Positions 1-6,512 of a stretch of DNA of 11,713 nt are shown here, piece by piece. The notes beneath the pieces are model-generated. The model did no database searches, was not told the origin of the DNA, and worked only from the letters and a program-made list of their open reading frames with translations. Position 1 is the first letter of the stretch; each line of letters begins with the position of its first letter. Origin of the DNA: Candidatus Aerophobota bacterium (GTDB lineage Bacteria > Aerophobota > Aerophobia > Aerophobales > AE-B3A). The DNA lies in NCBI GenBank assembly GCA_030672445.1, contig DAOVGK010000004.1:1-11713 (forward strand), in the 5' to 3' direction. A program made the position numbers and the translations under genes.

Positions 1-567
1 AGTGGAAAAAGTAGTCAGGTTAAGCTTCTGGCTGAGTATCTTGAAAAAATGAACTATGAGGTGGTCAAGACCTGTGAGCCGGGAGGAACTCGGGTAGGAC
101 AAAAGATCAAGCTCATTCTCCTTCGGCCTTCATCTCGGATAAGTAGCATCAGCGAGTTTTTCCTTTATTTAGCTGATCGGGCAGAACACGTGAGACAAGT
201 AATCAAGCTCGCTTTAGAGGCCAGGAAAATTGTAATCTCGGATCGTTTTAGTGACGCCACCGTAGCCTATCAGGGATACGGGAGAGGATTAGATATAGCC
301 TGGATAGAGGCCTTGAATGAAAAAGCAACCCAGGGTATCCTGCCTGAGATAACTTTCCTTCTCGATATTAATCCTGACCTAGCCAGACAGCGTGCAAAAA
401 AGAAGGATAGGATAGAAAGAGAAGAAATTGATTTTCATCACCGGGTTCGTCAAGGGTATCTTGAGCTGGCTAAATTGCATCCTGAGAGAATAAAGATAAT
501 GAACGGGGAAGGTAGTCCTAAAGAAATCCATTTGGCAATAAGAAAGATAATATTAAAATATCTATAA
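1..567 (+). CDS. tmk: Thymidylate kinase (dTMP kinase), 5' end cut by the window
   Basis: This enzyme phosphorylates dTMP to dTDP with ATP in the cytoplasm and is needed for dTTP supply. The reading frame is open from base 1, and its first codons read SGKSSQ, the end of the P-loop (GxxGxGKS), so only about ten N-terminal residues should be missing. The ATG at 49 is internal and is not the start. Further family motifs follow: the EPGGT dTMP-binding segment (bases 76-90), the LADRAEHV helix, the DRFSDATVAYQGYGRG block that binds the nucleotide, and FLLDINPDLARQRAKKKDR leading into the lid. The length, about 188 visible residues, is close to the usual 200-210. It ends 17 nt before holB, a common tmk-holB arrangement. 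The motifs are intact, so I see no sign of decay. Confidence 0.96.
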   Translation, partial: SGKSSQVKLLAEYLEKMNYEVVKTCEPGGTRVGQKIKLILLRPSSRISSISEFFLYLADRAEHVRQVIKLALEARKIVISDRFSDATVAYQGYGRGLDIAWIEALNEKATQGILPEITFLLDINPDLARQRAKKKDRIEREEIDFHHRVRQGYLELAKLHPERIKIMNGEGSPKEIHLAIRKIILKYL

Positions 568-584
568 AAGTTAAGAGATAATTT

Positions 585-1571
585 ATGTCTTTTGAAGAGA
601 TAAAGGGTCAAGCTCGGGCTATAAAAATTCTGCAGAAAGAGATAGCTACTTCATCTCTCTCCGGAGCCTATTTGTTTGTTGGCCCCTCCGGAGTGGGAAA
701 AATGCTCACCGCTTTAGCCTTTACCAAGGCCTTGAATTGCAAAATCGGCCAGCTAGATAGCTGTGACCGCTGTTCCTCTTGTCGAAAGATCGATCATCTA
801 AATCATCCCGATGTGCGAGTCATAACCCCGGAAGAAGGCTCCATAAAGATTGAGCGGATTAGAGATTTAAAAAGGGAAGCGGGATATAAGCTCTTTGAGG
901 GAAAGAAAAAGGTTTGGATTATAGAAGAGGCAGATAAGCTCACTCTGGAGGCGGCTAATTCTCTTCTTAAGATACTTGAGGAGCCTCCCCCAGATGTTGT
1001 TTTTATATTAACTAGCGAAACTCAAGAAAAATTGCTTCCTACCATCCTTTCTCGCTGCGAGATTATTCATTTCTTTCCTCTTTCTGCCAAAGTCTTGCAT
1101 TCGATTATAGCTGCCTATTTACCTCCGGACTCCCCTAAGGCTAATCTTATAGAAAAATTGGCCAGAGGAAGAGTGGCGGAAGTATTGAACTTGGTAAAAG
1201 ATGAGAATATATTGAAGGCCAGAGATGCTGTCCTGAATATTCTGAGTAAAAAGATAAATCTGGAAGATATTTTCCATTTAGTCAGCAGATGGAAAGATTA
1301 TGGAACTACTGAGCTGGAAAGAATTCTGGATGTTATCATTTTCTGGTTTCGGGATCTTTTAATCTTAAAACAAGGAACAAGCAGGCGAGTGATTAACTAT
1401 GACCGTATGGAGGAGTTAAAAAGTGAGAAAGAGACCTATTCTTATGGTTCTATAAAAGAGGCTATAGAGATGGTGGAAAGGACAAAAGGTTATCTTAAGT
1501 GTAACGTCAATCAATCTCTGGCTCTGGAGGCTATGTGGCTAAAATTAAGGCAGTATCAAGGAAGAGAATGA
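585..1571 (+). CDS. holB: DNA polymerase III delta' subunit (clamp-loader ATPase-like subunit)
   Basis: Delta' is part of the clamp loader that places the sliding clamp on primed DNA. The 328-residue product has the AAA+ core: a Walker A-like loop GPSGVGKM (33-40), four cysteines of the clamp-loader zinc module (C52, C60, C63, C66, in CDRCSSC), a Walker B-like stretch IIEEAD, a sensor segment LTSE, and the conserved SRC motif in TILSRCEI. The Walker A lysine is followed by Met instead of Thr/Ser, and the DExx acid pair is altered to EE. This fits delta' subunits that do not hydrolyse ATP. The ATG at 585 has only a weak AAGAGA-type site upstream, but it aligns with the usual delta' N-terminus (SFEEIKGQ). 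The gene follows tmk by 17 nt and is probably co-transcribed with it. Its stop codon overlaps an ATG (ATGA, 1568-1571) whose reading frame soon ends. Confidence 0.95.
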   Translation: MSFEEIKGQARAIKILQKEIATSSLSGAYLFVGPSGVGKMLTALAFTKALNCKIGQLDSCDRCSSCRKIDHLNHPDVRVITPEEGSIKIERIRDLKREAGYKLFEGKKKVWIIEEADKLTLEAANSLLKILEEPPPDVVFILTSETQEKLLPTILSRCEIIHFFPLSAKVLHSIIAAYLPPDSPKANLIEKLARGRVAEVLNLVKDENILKARDAVLNILSKKINLEDIFHLVSRWKDYGTTELERILDVIIFWFRDLLILKQGTSRRVINYDRMEELKSEKETYSYGSIKEAIEMVERTKGYLKCNVNQSLALEAMWLKLRQYQGRE

Positions 1572-1725
1572 GGGAAAAAAATTACAAGAAGCCACGATTT
1601 TGTTCTAAATATAGATAAATGCTCCCGGGCAATGATCTTTTTGTCGGTGAGGTAAGGCAAAGTCTAAGCATAAATTTTAAAGGAATAATGGTAGTAAAAA
1701 AGTAAATGGGGGAAGGGAGAATTTG

Positions 1726-2493
1726 GTGGACATAAAGGAGATGTTCGATTTAAGCGGCGAAAAGGCAATTGTGACCGGTGCGGCTCAGGGGCTGGGGGAG
1801 CAAATGGCTCTGGCACTGGCAGAAGCTGGAGCAGATGTGGCAGTGATAGATGTTAAGATAGATACAGCATCCAGAGTAACTGACCATATTCGAGAAGTCG
1901 GCAGAGAATCTATTGCTATAAGGGCTGATGTGACGAAGGTTGCCGATGTGGGAAATATGGTAAAAGTGGCTGAAGATAGGTTCGGCAAAATTGACATTTT
2001 AATTAACAACGCCGGGATTGCTATCAATGTGCCTGCCGAAGAGATGAGTAAAGAGGAATGGGACAGGGTGATCGAAGTTAACCTGACCGGAGTTTTCCTC
2101 TGCGCTCAGACGGTAGGAAGGGAAATGATCAAACAAAAAAAGGGCAATATCATCAACATATCTTCCATGTCGGCATTAATTGCCAACAGGCCTCAACCCC
2201 AAATTTCTTACAATGCCTCCAAAGCCGGGGTCATTATGATTACGAAGTCCTTGGCTTCGGAATGGCGAAAGTACAATATAAGAGTCAATGCTATTGCTCC
2301 GGGATATATGAGAACACCCCTTGTGGATAAAGTATTTCCTAAATATGGGAAAGATTGGTCTTCTTTAACCCCCATGGGAAGAATCGGGGATCCCTCCGAA
2401 ATAAAGGGTCCTGCTTTGTTTTTAGCTTCCAGAGCATCCAGTTTTGTAACCGGAAGTGTACTAGTAATGGACGGTGGATACACTATCTGGTGA
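1726..2493 (+). CDS. Short-chain dehydrogenase/reductase, polyol or ketose type
   Basis: This is a classical SDR oxidoreductase of about 255 residues. It shows the cofactor motif TGAAQGLG near residues 17-24, an acidic residue ending the second strand (VIDV) that favours NAD over NADP, the NNAG motif, and the catalytic set Asn119, Ser147, Tyr162 and Lys166 (YNASK). The stretch NRPQPQ before the tyrosine and the C-terminal MDGGYTIW are features I associate with the gluconate 5-dehydrogenase, sorbose reductase and mannitol/arabinitol dehydrogenase branch. The exact substrate cannot be read from sequence. The start is a choice between TTG 1723 and GTG 1726. GTG is preferred because AAGGGAG (1713-1719) then lies 6 nt upstream; TTG would leave only 3 nt. 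It lies 154 nt after holB and is probably a separate unit. Its likely role is polyol/ketose interconversion alongside the sugar genes downstream. Confidence 0.9.
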   Translation: MDIKEMFDLSGEKAIVTGAAQGLGEQMALALAEAGADVAVIDVKIDTASRVTDHIREVGRESIAIRADVTKVADVGNMVKVAEDRFGKIDILINNAGIAINVPAEEMSKEEWDRVIEVNLTGVFLCAQTVGREMIKQKKGNIINISSMSALIANRPQPQISYNASKAGVIMITKSLASEWRKYNIRVNAIAPGYMRTPLVDKVFPKYGKDWSSLTPMGRIGDPSEIKGPALFLASRASSFVTGSVLVMDGGYTIW

Positions 2494-2507
2494 ATTAGCT
2501 CGCCTAT

Positions 2508-2556
2508 TTGACAAAAAAATAAATATAGTAAGAATTGGTTATGAAGTTAGACCTTT
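2508..2556 (+). repeat. Copy A of a TTGACA...TGAAGTTAGA element
   Basis: It begins TTGACAAAAAA (2508-2518) and reaches TGAAGTTAGA at 2542-2551, an offset of 34 nt. A second copy at 2762-2811 has the same two blocks with an offset of 35 nt. The middle parts are both AT-rich but poorly conserved. The first block looks like a -35 hexamer. A possible -10 (TAAGAA, 2529-2534, 15-nt spacer) is weak. It may be a duplicated promoter-leader or the end of a mobile element. Confidence 0.5.
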
Positions 2557-2630
2557 CTTTAAGGCGCAACTTCAGGGTTTTCCCTCGGGGAAAGCGAAGA
2601 GAGTTCTCCCCTATCCAGCTTGAGGGGGGC
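2543..2630 (+). ncRNA. Cluster of three stem-loops, candidate structured RNA or terminator region
   Basis: Three hairpins follow each other on the + strand, downstream of the TTGACA element. Hairpin 1 (2543-2573) pairs GAAGTT with AACTTC and CCTT with AAGG, separated by a symmetric 3/3 internal loop. Hairpin 2 (2579-2593) pairs TTTCCC with GGGAAA around TCG. Hairpin 3 (2608-2627) pairs CCCCT with AGGGG around a 10-nt loop. A short TTTT follows hairpin 1, so it could instead terminate the SDR transcript. I do not recognise a known RNA family. The pairing is seen directly; transcription as an RNA is inferred. Confidence 0.35.
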
Positions 2631-2695
2631 TAAATGTATCCTTAAACGATTGATCTGATCTTCTCTACTTAGAGGATAAAGCTAGTCTAAAAGAG

Positions 2696-2726
2696 CCTCT
2701 TTTCTTCTCTGGGAGAGCAAAAGAGG
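2696..2726. repeat. 31-nt inverted repeat (stem-loop)
   Basis: CCTCTTTT (2696-2703) pairs with AAAAGAGG (2719-2726), and CTCT with AGAG inside, around a GGG loop with small bulges. On the minus strand it is followed by CTCTTTT, so it could act as a weak terminator for the minus-strand transposase-like fragment. A smaller perfect hairpin, CTCTA-CT-TAGAG, lies at 2663-2674. Confidence 0.5.
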
Positions 2727-2739
2727 TAATTTCTTTAGA

Positions 2740-2763
2740 AAGTGGCACGTGCGTGTGGCACTT
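2740..2763. repeat. 24-bp imperfect palindrome next to TTGACA
   Basis: The arms AAGTG and CACTT enclose the perfect palindrome GCACGTGC (2745-2752) and a second GTGGCAC block (2742-2748 and 2755-2761 are direct repeats). Its right end overlaps the TTGACA of repeat copy B, where an operator would sit. No regulator gene is next to it. Confidence 0.35.
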
Positions 2764-2811
2764 GACAAAAAATGTGCTAATATAAATAACTAATAGTGAA
2801 GTTAGATCCTT
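2762..2811 (+). repeat. Copy B of the TTGACA...TGAAGTTAGA element
   Basis: TTGACAAAAAA (2762-2772) is followed by an AT-rich stretch with TGCTAATATAAATAA, then TGAAGTTAGATCCTT from 2797. It matches copy A at 2508 in both end blocks. It coincides with the place where the minus-strand transposase-like protein stops looking like a conserved protein (near residue 137), so it may mark a rearrangement breakpoint. As a promoter it is not standard: the best AT-rich -10 candidates lie 10-15 nt from TTGACA. Confidence 0.45.
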
Positions 2812-3211
2812 GAAGTTTAGCTTATCAGCTTCTTTGTGTTTCCAGCGGTCAAGAGTACGTCGGGAGCCAGTAACATTGAAAGAGCGAGCGAGACGTCCCC
2901 TTATCTTCTCTGCAGGAATATTGTTTAAGATATTACTGGCTACACCTTCTTTAATTACCCGATTCGTTGCTCTTTGGTACTTTGTGATTCCTTTTACCGG
3001 TAAGGGAAAACTTTTCGCCTTGCAGTGAGGATTTAGACATTTAGCAGATACTACAAGTACTTTAAGCAGAACTGGTTTATCTAAATCGAATTCTTTTACT
3101 GTTTTCCAGTGTTCACTCTTTTTCTTAAAGGTTTGTTTTAATCCGCATACAGGGCAAATGCAGTACTTCGTGATGCGAGGTTTGATAATCTTAATCCGTA
3201 GCTTTTTGGCC

Positions 3212-3252
3212 ACCTGGTACCCTCCTTCTTTTTAGAAGGAAGTGTATCAGGT
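3212..3252 (-). promoter_or_regulatory. Hairpin covering the ribosome binding site and GTG start of the transposase-like gene
   Basis: On the minus strand this 41-nt segment folds on itself: ACCTG pairs with CAGGT at the ends and TCCTTCT with AGAAGGA at the centre around a four-base loop, with matching TAC/GTA in between and only a few mismatches or bulges. The AAGGAGG site (complement of 3221-3227) lies in one arm, and two bases of the GTG start pair in the outer stem. Such folding would hold down translation, as known for several transposase mRNAs. The fold is visible; its regulatory effect is inferred. Confidence 0.5.
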
Positions 3253-3365
3253 AAAAAATCAAAGAACAAAGTAAATCATATATCTATGCCTCTATTTCCA
3301 AAAATATGGCCAAGACTCAAAAATTAACTCCTCTATAAAATTGGATGTAATTTGTCAAACTTAAT

Positions 3366-3659
3366 ATGAAATACCTTCCTCAGTCAGGCGAAAAAATAAA
3401 AGAGATTGCTCTTCAAATAGTAAGGGCAAGAAAAGCTAAAAAGGTGGTGATATTTTTTACCGGGGCTCACCTTATCAAAAATGGCTTAGGTCCTATACTG
3501 CTTGATTTAATAAAAATGGCATATGGTAACTTTGACAGCCTCTAATGGAGTAGGTGCAATTTTGATGAGCGAGGCTTGAAGTTAAGATTTGGAATAACTG
3601 TATTTCACCATGAATTGGACGAAGTTTTGGAGGAGGCCAAAGAATACGAGGAGGGCTAA
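3366..3659 (+). pseudogene. Broken gene upstream of the RuBisCO-like gene; deoxyhypusine-synthase-like signature
   Basis: From ATG 3366 the frame reads a plausible protein, including FFTGAHLIKNGLGPILLDLIKM, then meets TAA near 3542. In the neighbouring frame the sequence continues sensibly as VTLTASNGVGAI. Together they resemble the GAHxIKxGLxPxLxDLMxxGxVTHxAxNGAGAI pattern I recall from bacterial proteins annotated as deoxyhypusine-synthase-like; this recognition is from memory and tentative. The original frame then carries a second good stretch, GITVFHHELDEVLEEAKEYEEG, ending TAATAATG, where the last stop overlaps the start of the next gene and the codons for EEG form its GAGGAGGG ribosome binding site. 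So an upstream operon member appears shortened and frameshifted. A sequencing or assembly error plus deletion is the alternative. Confidence 0.5.
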
Positions 3660-3661
3660 TA

Positions 3662-5086
3662 ATGGTAAAGTTAACGGATGTTCTTTTTAACCTGGATAAA
3701 AGGGAGGAAATTATACGAAAAGAGGTGGAGGGACATCTATCTGATTTTGAGGTGGCAGACACTAAGGATCACATAGTTGCAACATATTTCATTCATACGA
3801 TAGAAAGTACAAACATAGAGAAATCTGCTCAGGAAATAGCTCGCCTTCAAACATCAGGTGAGAGGTATACTGGAAATGGAACAAGGTTACAAAAGAGTAC
3901 AGGCTACTTCCTCGATTCCATTCCCTTTAACAGCGAAAAGACTGTTGGGTTGGTAAGAATCGCCTTTCCTGTGGTGAATATATGGGACACAAGGCATAAC
4001 ACAATCTACTCTTCAGAAATTCTGCATATTATTGCCAGTGCTGTACAATTTGATTTTCCAAAGAATGTTGACATCAAATTGGTTGATGTATCTATGTCTG
4101 AAGAAATTATATCAGCATTTCCAGGCCCTGCTTTTGGCGCTAAAAGATTAAGGGAGACAACCGAGTATGGATCAGGAGTTGCCTTTGGGACAATTGGCAA
4201 GCCAAAGACAGGGCTTACGGCTGATGAATATGCTCTCATTATAGCTGAGGCTGCAAAGAATCCGTTGTTTTTATTTGTGAAGGACGATGAAAATTACGGT
4301 GTGTGGTATAAAGATTGTCTACTCAGTGAGAGAGTAAAAAGGGTAAGTGAAGCTATAAAAAAGGCAAATAAGATAAGAGGGAAGGGGGAGATAATATATG
4401 CCCCGCATATAGGGAATTCCGTACAGAACCTCAAGGAAAATATAGATATCGCCCTGGATAATGGTGCCACCGCCATAATGTTTAGTGAAATTCATGGAAG
4501 AGGAGGAGTAAGATTAGCAAGAGATTACATGATAAAAATAGGAAGACAGGTTCCCATCTATGGGCATAATGGAGGTATAACTCCACTAACAAGAGTTATA
4601 TACAGAGAAATCCTTGATATGTTTGCCAGATTGGATGGTATTGACATGAGGCAAACAGGTCCTGTTGGGATTCATAAACTTCCACTGTTAAGACCTTATG
4701 GACGGGAATGGGAGGCATCCGAGAGAATGCTCACAAAACCTTTGGGCAAACATAAGCCTGTTATGGTAGCAAGAGCAGGAGGTCTTGACCAGGGAAATAT
4801 TATATTAAATTTTTATGATATAAAGAAAAGAGGTTATGACCAGAATAATTTCCTTATGCTGGCCGGTTCAGCAATTAATGAGTGGAGAGATGAAACAGGA
4901 AAATACAATCCTAAAGGTGGTGCAATTGCAATGGAACAGGCAATCAAAATTTATGAGGATTATAGCTTTAATCCTGAGCCCTGCTCAACGCATGTTGAGC
5001 GATTATACAATCGTGCAAAAGAGTTGGGACACAAGGAGTTAGTATCTGCCTTAAAGCAACGCTACCCCGAAAAAACCTTTGGATAG
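3662..5086 (+). CDS. RuBisCO-like protein (RuBisCO large-chain superfamily, form IV-type)
   Basis: The 474-residue product carries the RuBisCO barrel signatures. These are FPGPAFGAKRLRE (153-165, the GPphG...R segment), the catalytic-lysine loop TIGKPKTGLT (177-186, K180), and FVKDDEN (205-211), in which K207 would be the carbamylated lysine and D209/E210 the metal ligands. Later come YGHNGG (300-305), QTGPVGIHK (331-339, in the place of flexible loop 6) and ARAGGLDQGN (370-379). The carboxylase residues of the phosphate sites and loop 6 are not conserved as in true RuBisCO, so carboxylation of ribulose bisphosphate is unlikely. Known relatives act as enolases, isomerases or decarboxylases on sugar-like phosphates (methionine salvage, apionate degradation). 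It is longer than most form IV proteins, mainly at the N-terminus. The start is fixed by GAGGAGGG (3648-3655), 6 nt upstream. It is coupled to the GatZ-like gene 9 nt downstream. The substrate is unknown. Confidence 0.88.
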   Translation: MVKLTDVLFNLDKREEIIRKEVEGHLSDFEVADTKDHIVATYFIHTIESTNIEKSAQEIARLQTSGERYTGNGTRLQKSTGYFLDSIPFNSEKTVGLVRIAFPVVNIWDTRHNTIYSSEILHIIASAVQFDFPKNVDIKLVDVSMSEEIISAFPGPAFGAKRLRETTEYGSGVAFGTIGKPKTGLTADEYALIIAEAAKNPLFLFVKDDENYGVWYKDCLLSERVKRVSEAIKKANKIRGKGEIIYAPHIGNSVQNLKENIDIALDNGATAIMFSEIHGRGGVRLARDYMIKIGRQVPIYGHNGGITPLTRVIYREILDMFARLDGIDMRQTGPVGIHKLPLLRPYGREWEASERMLTKPLGKHKPVMVARAGGLDQGNIILNFYDIKKRGYDQNNFLMLAGSAINEWRDETGKYNPKGGAIAMEQAIKIYEDYSFNPEPCSTHVERLYNRAKELGHKELVSALKQRYPEKTFG

Positions 5087-5095
5087 GGAGAAAAA

Positions 5096-6379
5096 ATGCC
5101 ATTGAGGGATGATGTATCATTAGCTGATTTAGTAAGAGCAACCTACAGGTTAGCTGAAAAAGGGGATAGGATAACTCACCTTGGAATTTGTCCAATGTCA
5201 GAGGAACTCATAAGGGCACCTATTGAATTAGCATTAGAATATGGCTTCCCTGCTCTCTTTGTAGCAAGTAGAAATCAAGTTAGCGAGGATGAGGGAGGGG
5301 GTTATCTAATGGGGTTGACTCCTGAAAGCTTTGTTCAGAAGATCATCGATATGGAAAACTCACTTGGGATAAATAGTGATTCATCGCCTGATTATATGCG
5401 CTTTATAAGTGTTGACCATTGTGGTCCCTGGTACAAGGAGAGAGAAAAAAAGCTAAGTGAAGAGGAGGCAATTAAATCAGTAAAACGCACTCTTATTGCT
5501 TGTTTAAAGGTGGGTTATTCCGGATTTCATATTGATTGTTCATTCAAACCACCACTATCAGTTAAGATGAACGAAGAAAAAATGATTGAGTTAACCGTTG
5601 ATTTAATTGAATTTACTGAAAGAAAAAGAGTATCTTTTGGAAAACGGCCTGTAAGTTATGAAATAGGCACAGAAGAGACAGCGGGAGAAAGTGTTTTAGC
5701 GGAGCATTTCAATTCATCAATCAAAAGTATACTTTCCGAAATAAAGAAAAGGGGACTGCCTGAACCGGCATTTGTTGTAGGAAGAACAGGAGCGGCGATT
5801 AAGATGCTGGAGAATGTAGGAGGATTTGACTATACTGCTGCAAGTTCTCTTCCCAAAATTGCCAGAAAGTTTCATATAGGATTTAAGGAACACAATGGGG
5901 ATTACTTAAGCGATCCTATTCTTTCATTGCATCCTTGGTATGGGATTACTGCTGTGAATGTTGGGCCTTCCTTGGCAGCCGAAGAGACAAGAGCTTTGCT
6001 AGGTTTAGCAGAAATTGAGAAAAGGAAAATAGGAACGGATAGCTCTAATCTCTATGAAGTTATGAGTGAGACAGTATTGGAAAAGGCACCATTTCACAAG
6101 TGGTTGAGGAAGGAGGATAAGTGGACCGTCAATGAGCTTCGAAGTATGCTTGCTGAACTGCGTGCCGTGACAGTTGTCTGTGGTCATTATGTTTACTACG
6201 ATGAAAAGATTAGAGAGTCAATTAATGGGCTATACAGCAACCTAAAGAGGCATGGGCTTTCTGAGAATCCAGAAGCCTACGTTATGGAGGCGGCGAAGAA
6301 GGCCATTATGAGATATGTAGATGCATTTAATCTTCGGGGAAGCACTTCAAAGATAATTAAAATGACAAAATCATTATAG
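5096..6379 (+). CDS. GatZ/KbaZ-family protein (tagatose-bisphosphate aldolase subunit or sugar epimerase family)
   Basis: The 427-residue protein matches the landmarks of the GatZ/KbaZ family: SRNQVSEDEGGGYLMGLTPESF (58-79; compare TSNQVNQ...GGYTGM.P.DF), SVDHCGPW (105-112; compare GGDHLGP), FHIDCSF (144-150; compare IHLDAS), YEIGTEE (188-194), FKEHNGDYLSD (263-273) and VNVGPSLAAEETRALLGLAE (287-306). Family members were first described as the non-catalytic subunit of tagatose-1,6-bisphosphate aldolase; others act as hexose or hexose-phosphate 4-epimerases. No GatY/KbaY-type aldolase partner is present in this window, which favours an isomerase or epimerase role, but that is inference. It starts 9 nt after the RuBisCO-like gene; its AGGGAG site overlaps that gene's stop, so translation is probably coupled and the two proteins likely serve one pathway. 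Confidence 0.87.
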   Translation: MPLRDDVSLADLVRATYRLAEKGDRITHLGICPMSEELIRAPIELALEYGFPALFVASRNQVSEDEGGGYLMGLTPESFVQKIIDMENSLGINSDSSPDYMRFISVDHCGPWYKEREKKLSEEEAIKSVKRTLIACLKVGYSGFHIDCSFKPPLSVKMNEEKMIELTVDLIEFTERKRVSFGKRPVSYEIGTEETAGESVLAEHFNSSIKSILSEIKKRGLPEPAFVVGRTGAAIKMLENVGGFDYTAASSLPKIARKFHIGFKEHNGDYLSDPILSLHPWYGITAVNVGPSLAAEETRALLGLAEIEKRKIGTDSSNLYEVMSETVLEKAPFHKWLRKEDKWTVNELRSMLAELRAVTVVCGHYVYYDEKIRESINGLYSNLKRHGLSENPEAYVMEAAKKAIMRYVDAFNLRGSTSKIIKMTKSL

Positions 6380-6492
6380 ATAGGGAGCTTTTCAGAAATT
6401 AGTAATATATTAAAGCATATCGAAGTAAAATTTTTCTAAATTTCTTCTTTATAAAGTCCTCATTTTATGTAGGGTTTATCGATTGGAGTAGC

Positions 6493-6512
6493 TCAAGACT
6501 TTGGCAAAAATT
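6493..6512 (+). repeat. Left terminal inverted repeat of the insertion sequence
   Basis: This 20-bp repeat is an exact inverted match to 7600-7619. The transposase stop codon TAA (minus strand, 6512-6514) touches its inner edge. Confidence 0.85.

Larger units (their letters stand above)
2665..3213 (-). pseudogene. Truncated transposase-like protein: zinc-ribbon and HTH N-terminal part only
   Basis: The 182-codon frame starts at GTG 3213 with an AAGGAGG site 7 nt upstream. Residues 18-64 carry a cysteine set (C18, C20, C23, C59, C64: CPVCG and CLNPHC) typical of a DNA-binding zinc ribbon. Residues about 98-125 end in SRRTLDRWK, a helix-turn-helix-like signature of transposase N-termini (ISL3-like in general look; family not certain). 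No DDE catalytic domain follows. After about residue 137 (near base 2800) the translation loses protein character and runs through repeat copy B and several hairpins. I infer the conserved part is the 5' remnant of a longer transposase gene and the last 45 codons are read-through. A genuine short regulator cannot be excluded. No terminal inverted repeats that would bound an element were identified. Confidence 0.55.

Noticed and set aside
1087..1098. GCCAAAGTCTTG matching the insertion-sequence terminal repeat
   Set aside because: It lies inside an intact holB and encodes normal delta' sequence; a 12-base chance match.
2741..2763. Sigma-54-like promoter (TGGCAC ... TGGCAC)
   Set aside because: The TTGCW half at the required 4-base spacing is absent; the pattern is explained better by the GTGGCAC repeats.
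3341..3367. Promoter TTGGAT with TAATAT for the RuBisCO-like operon
   Set aside because: The spacer is only 15 nt and the -10 would overlap the ATG of the broken first gene, so it is too weak to list as a feature.
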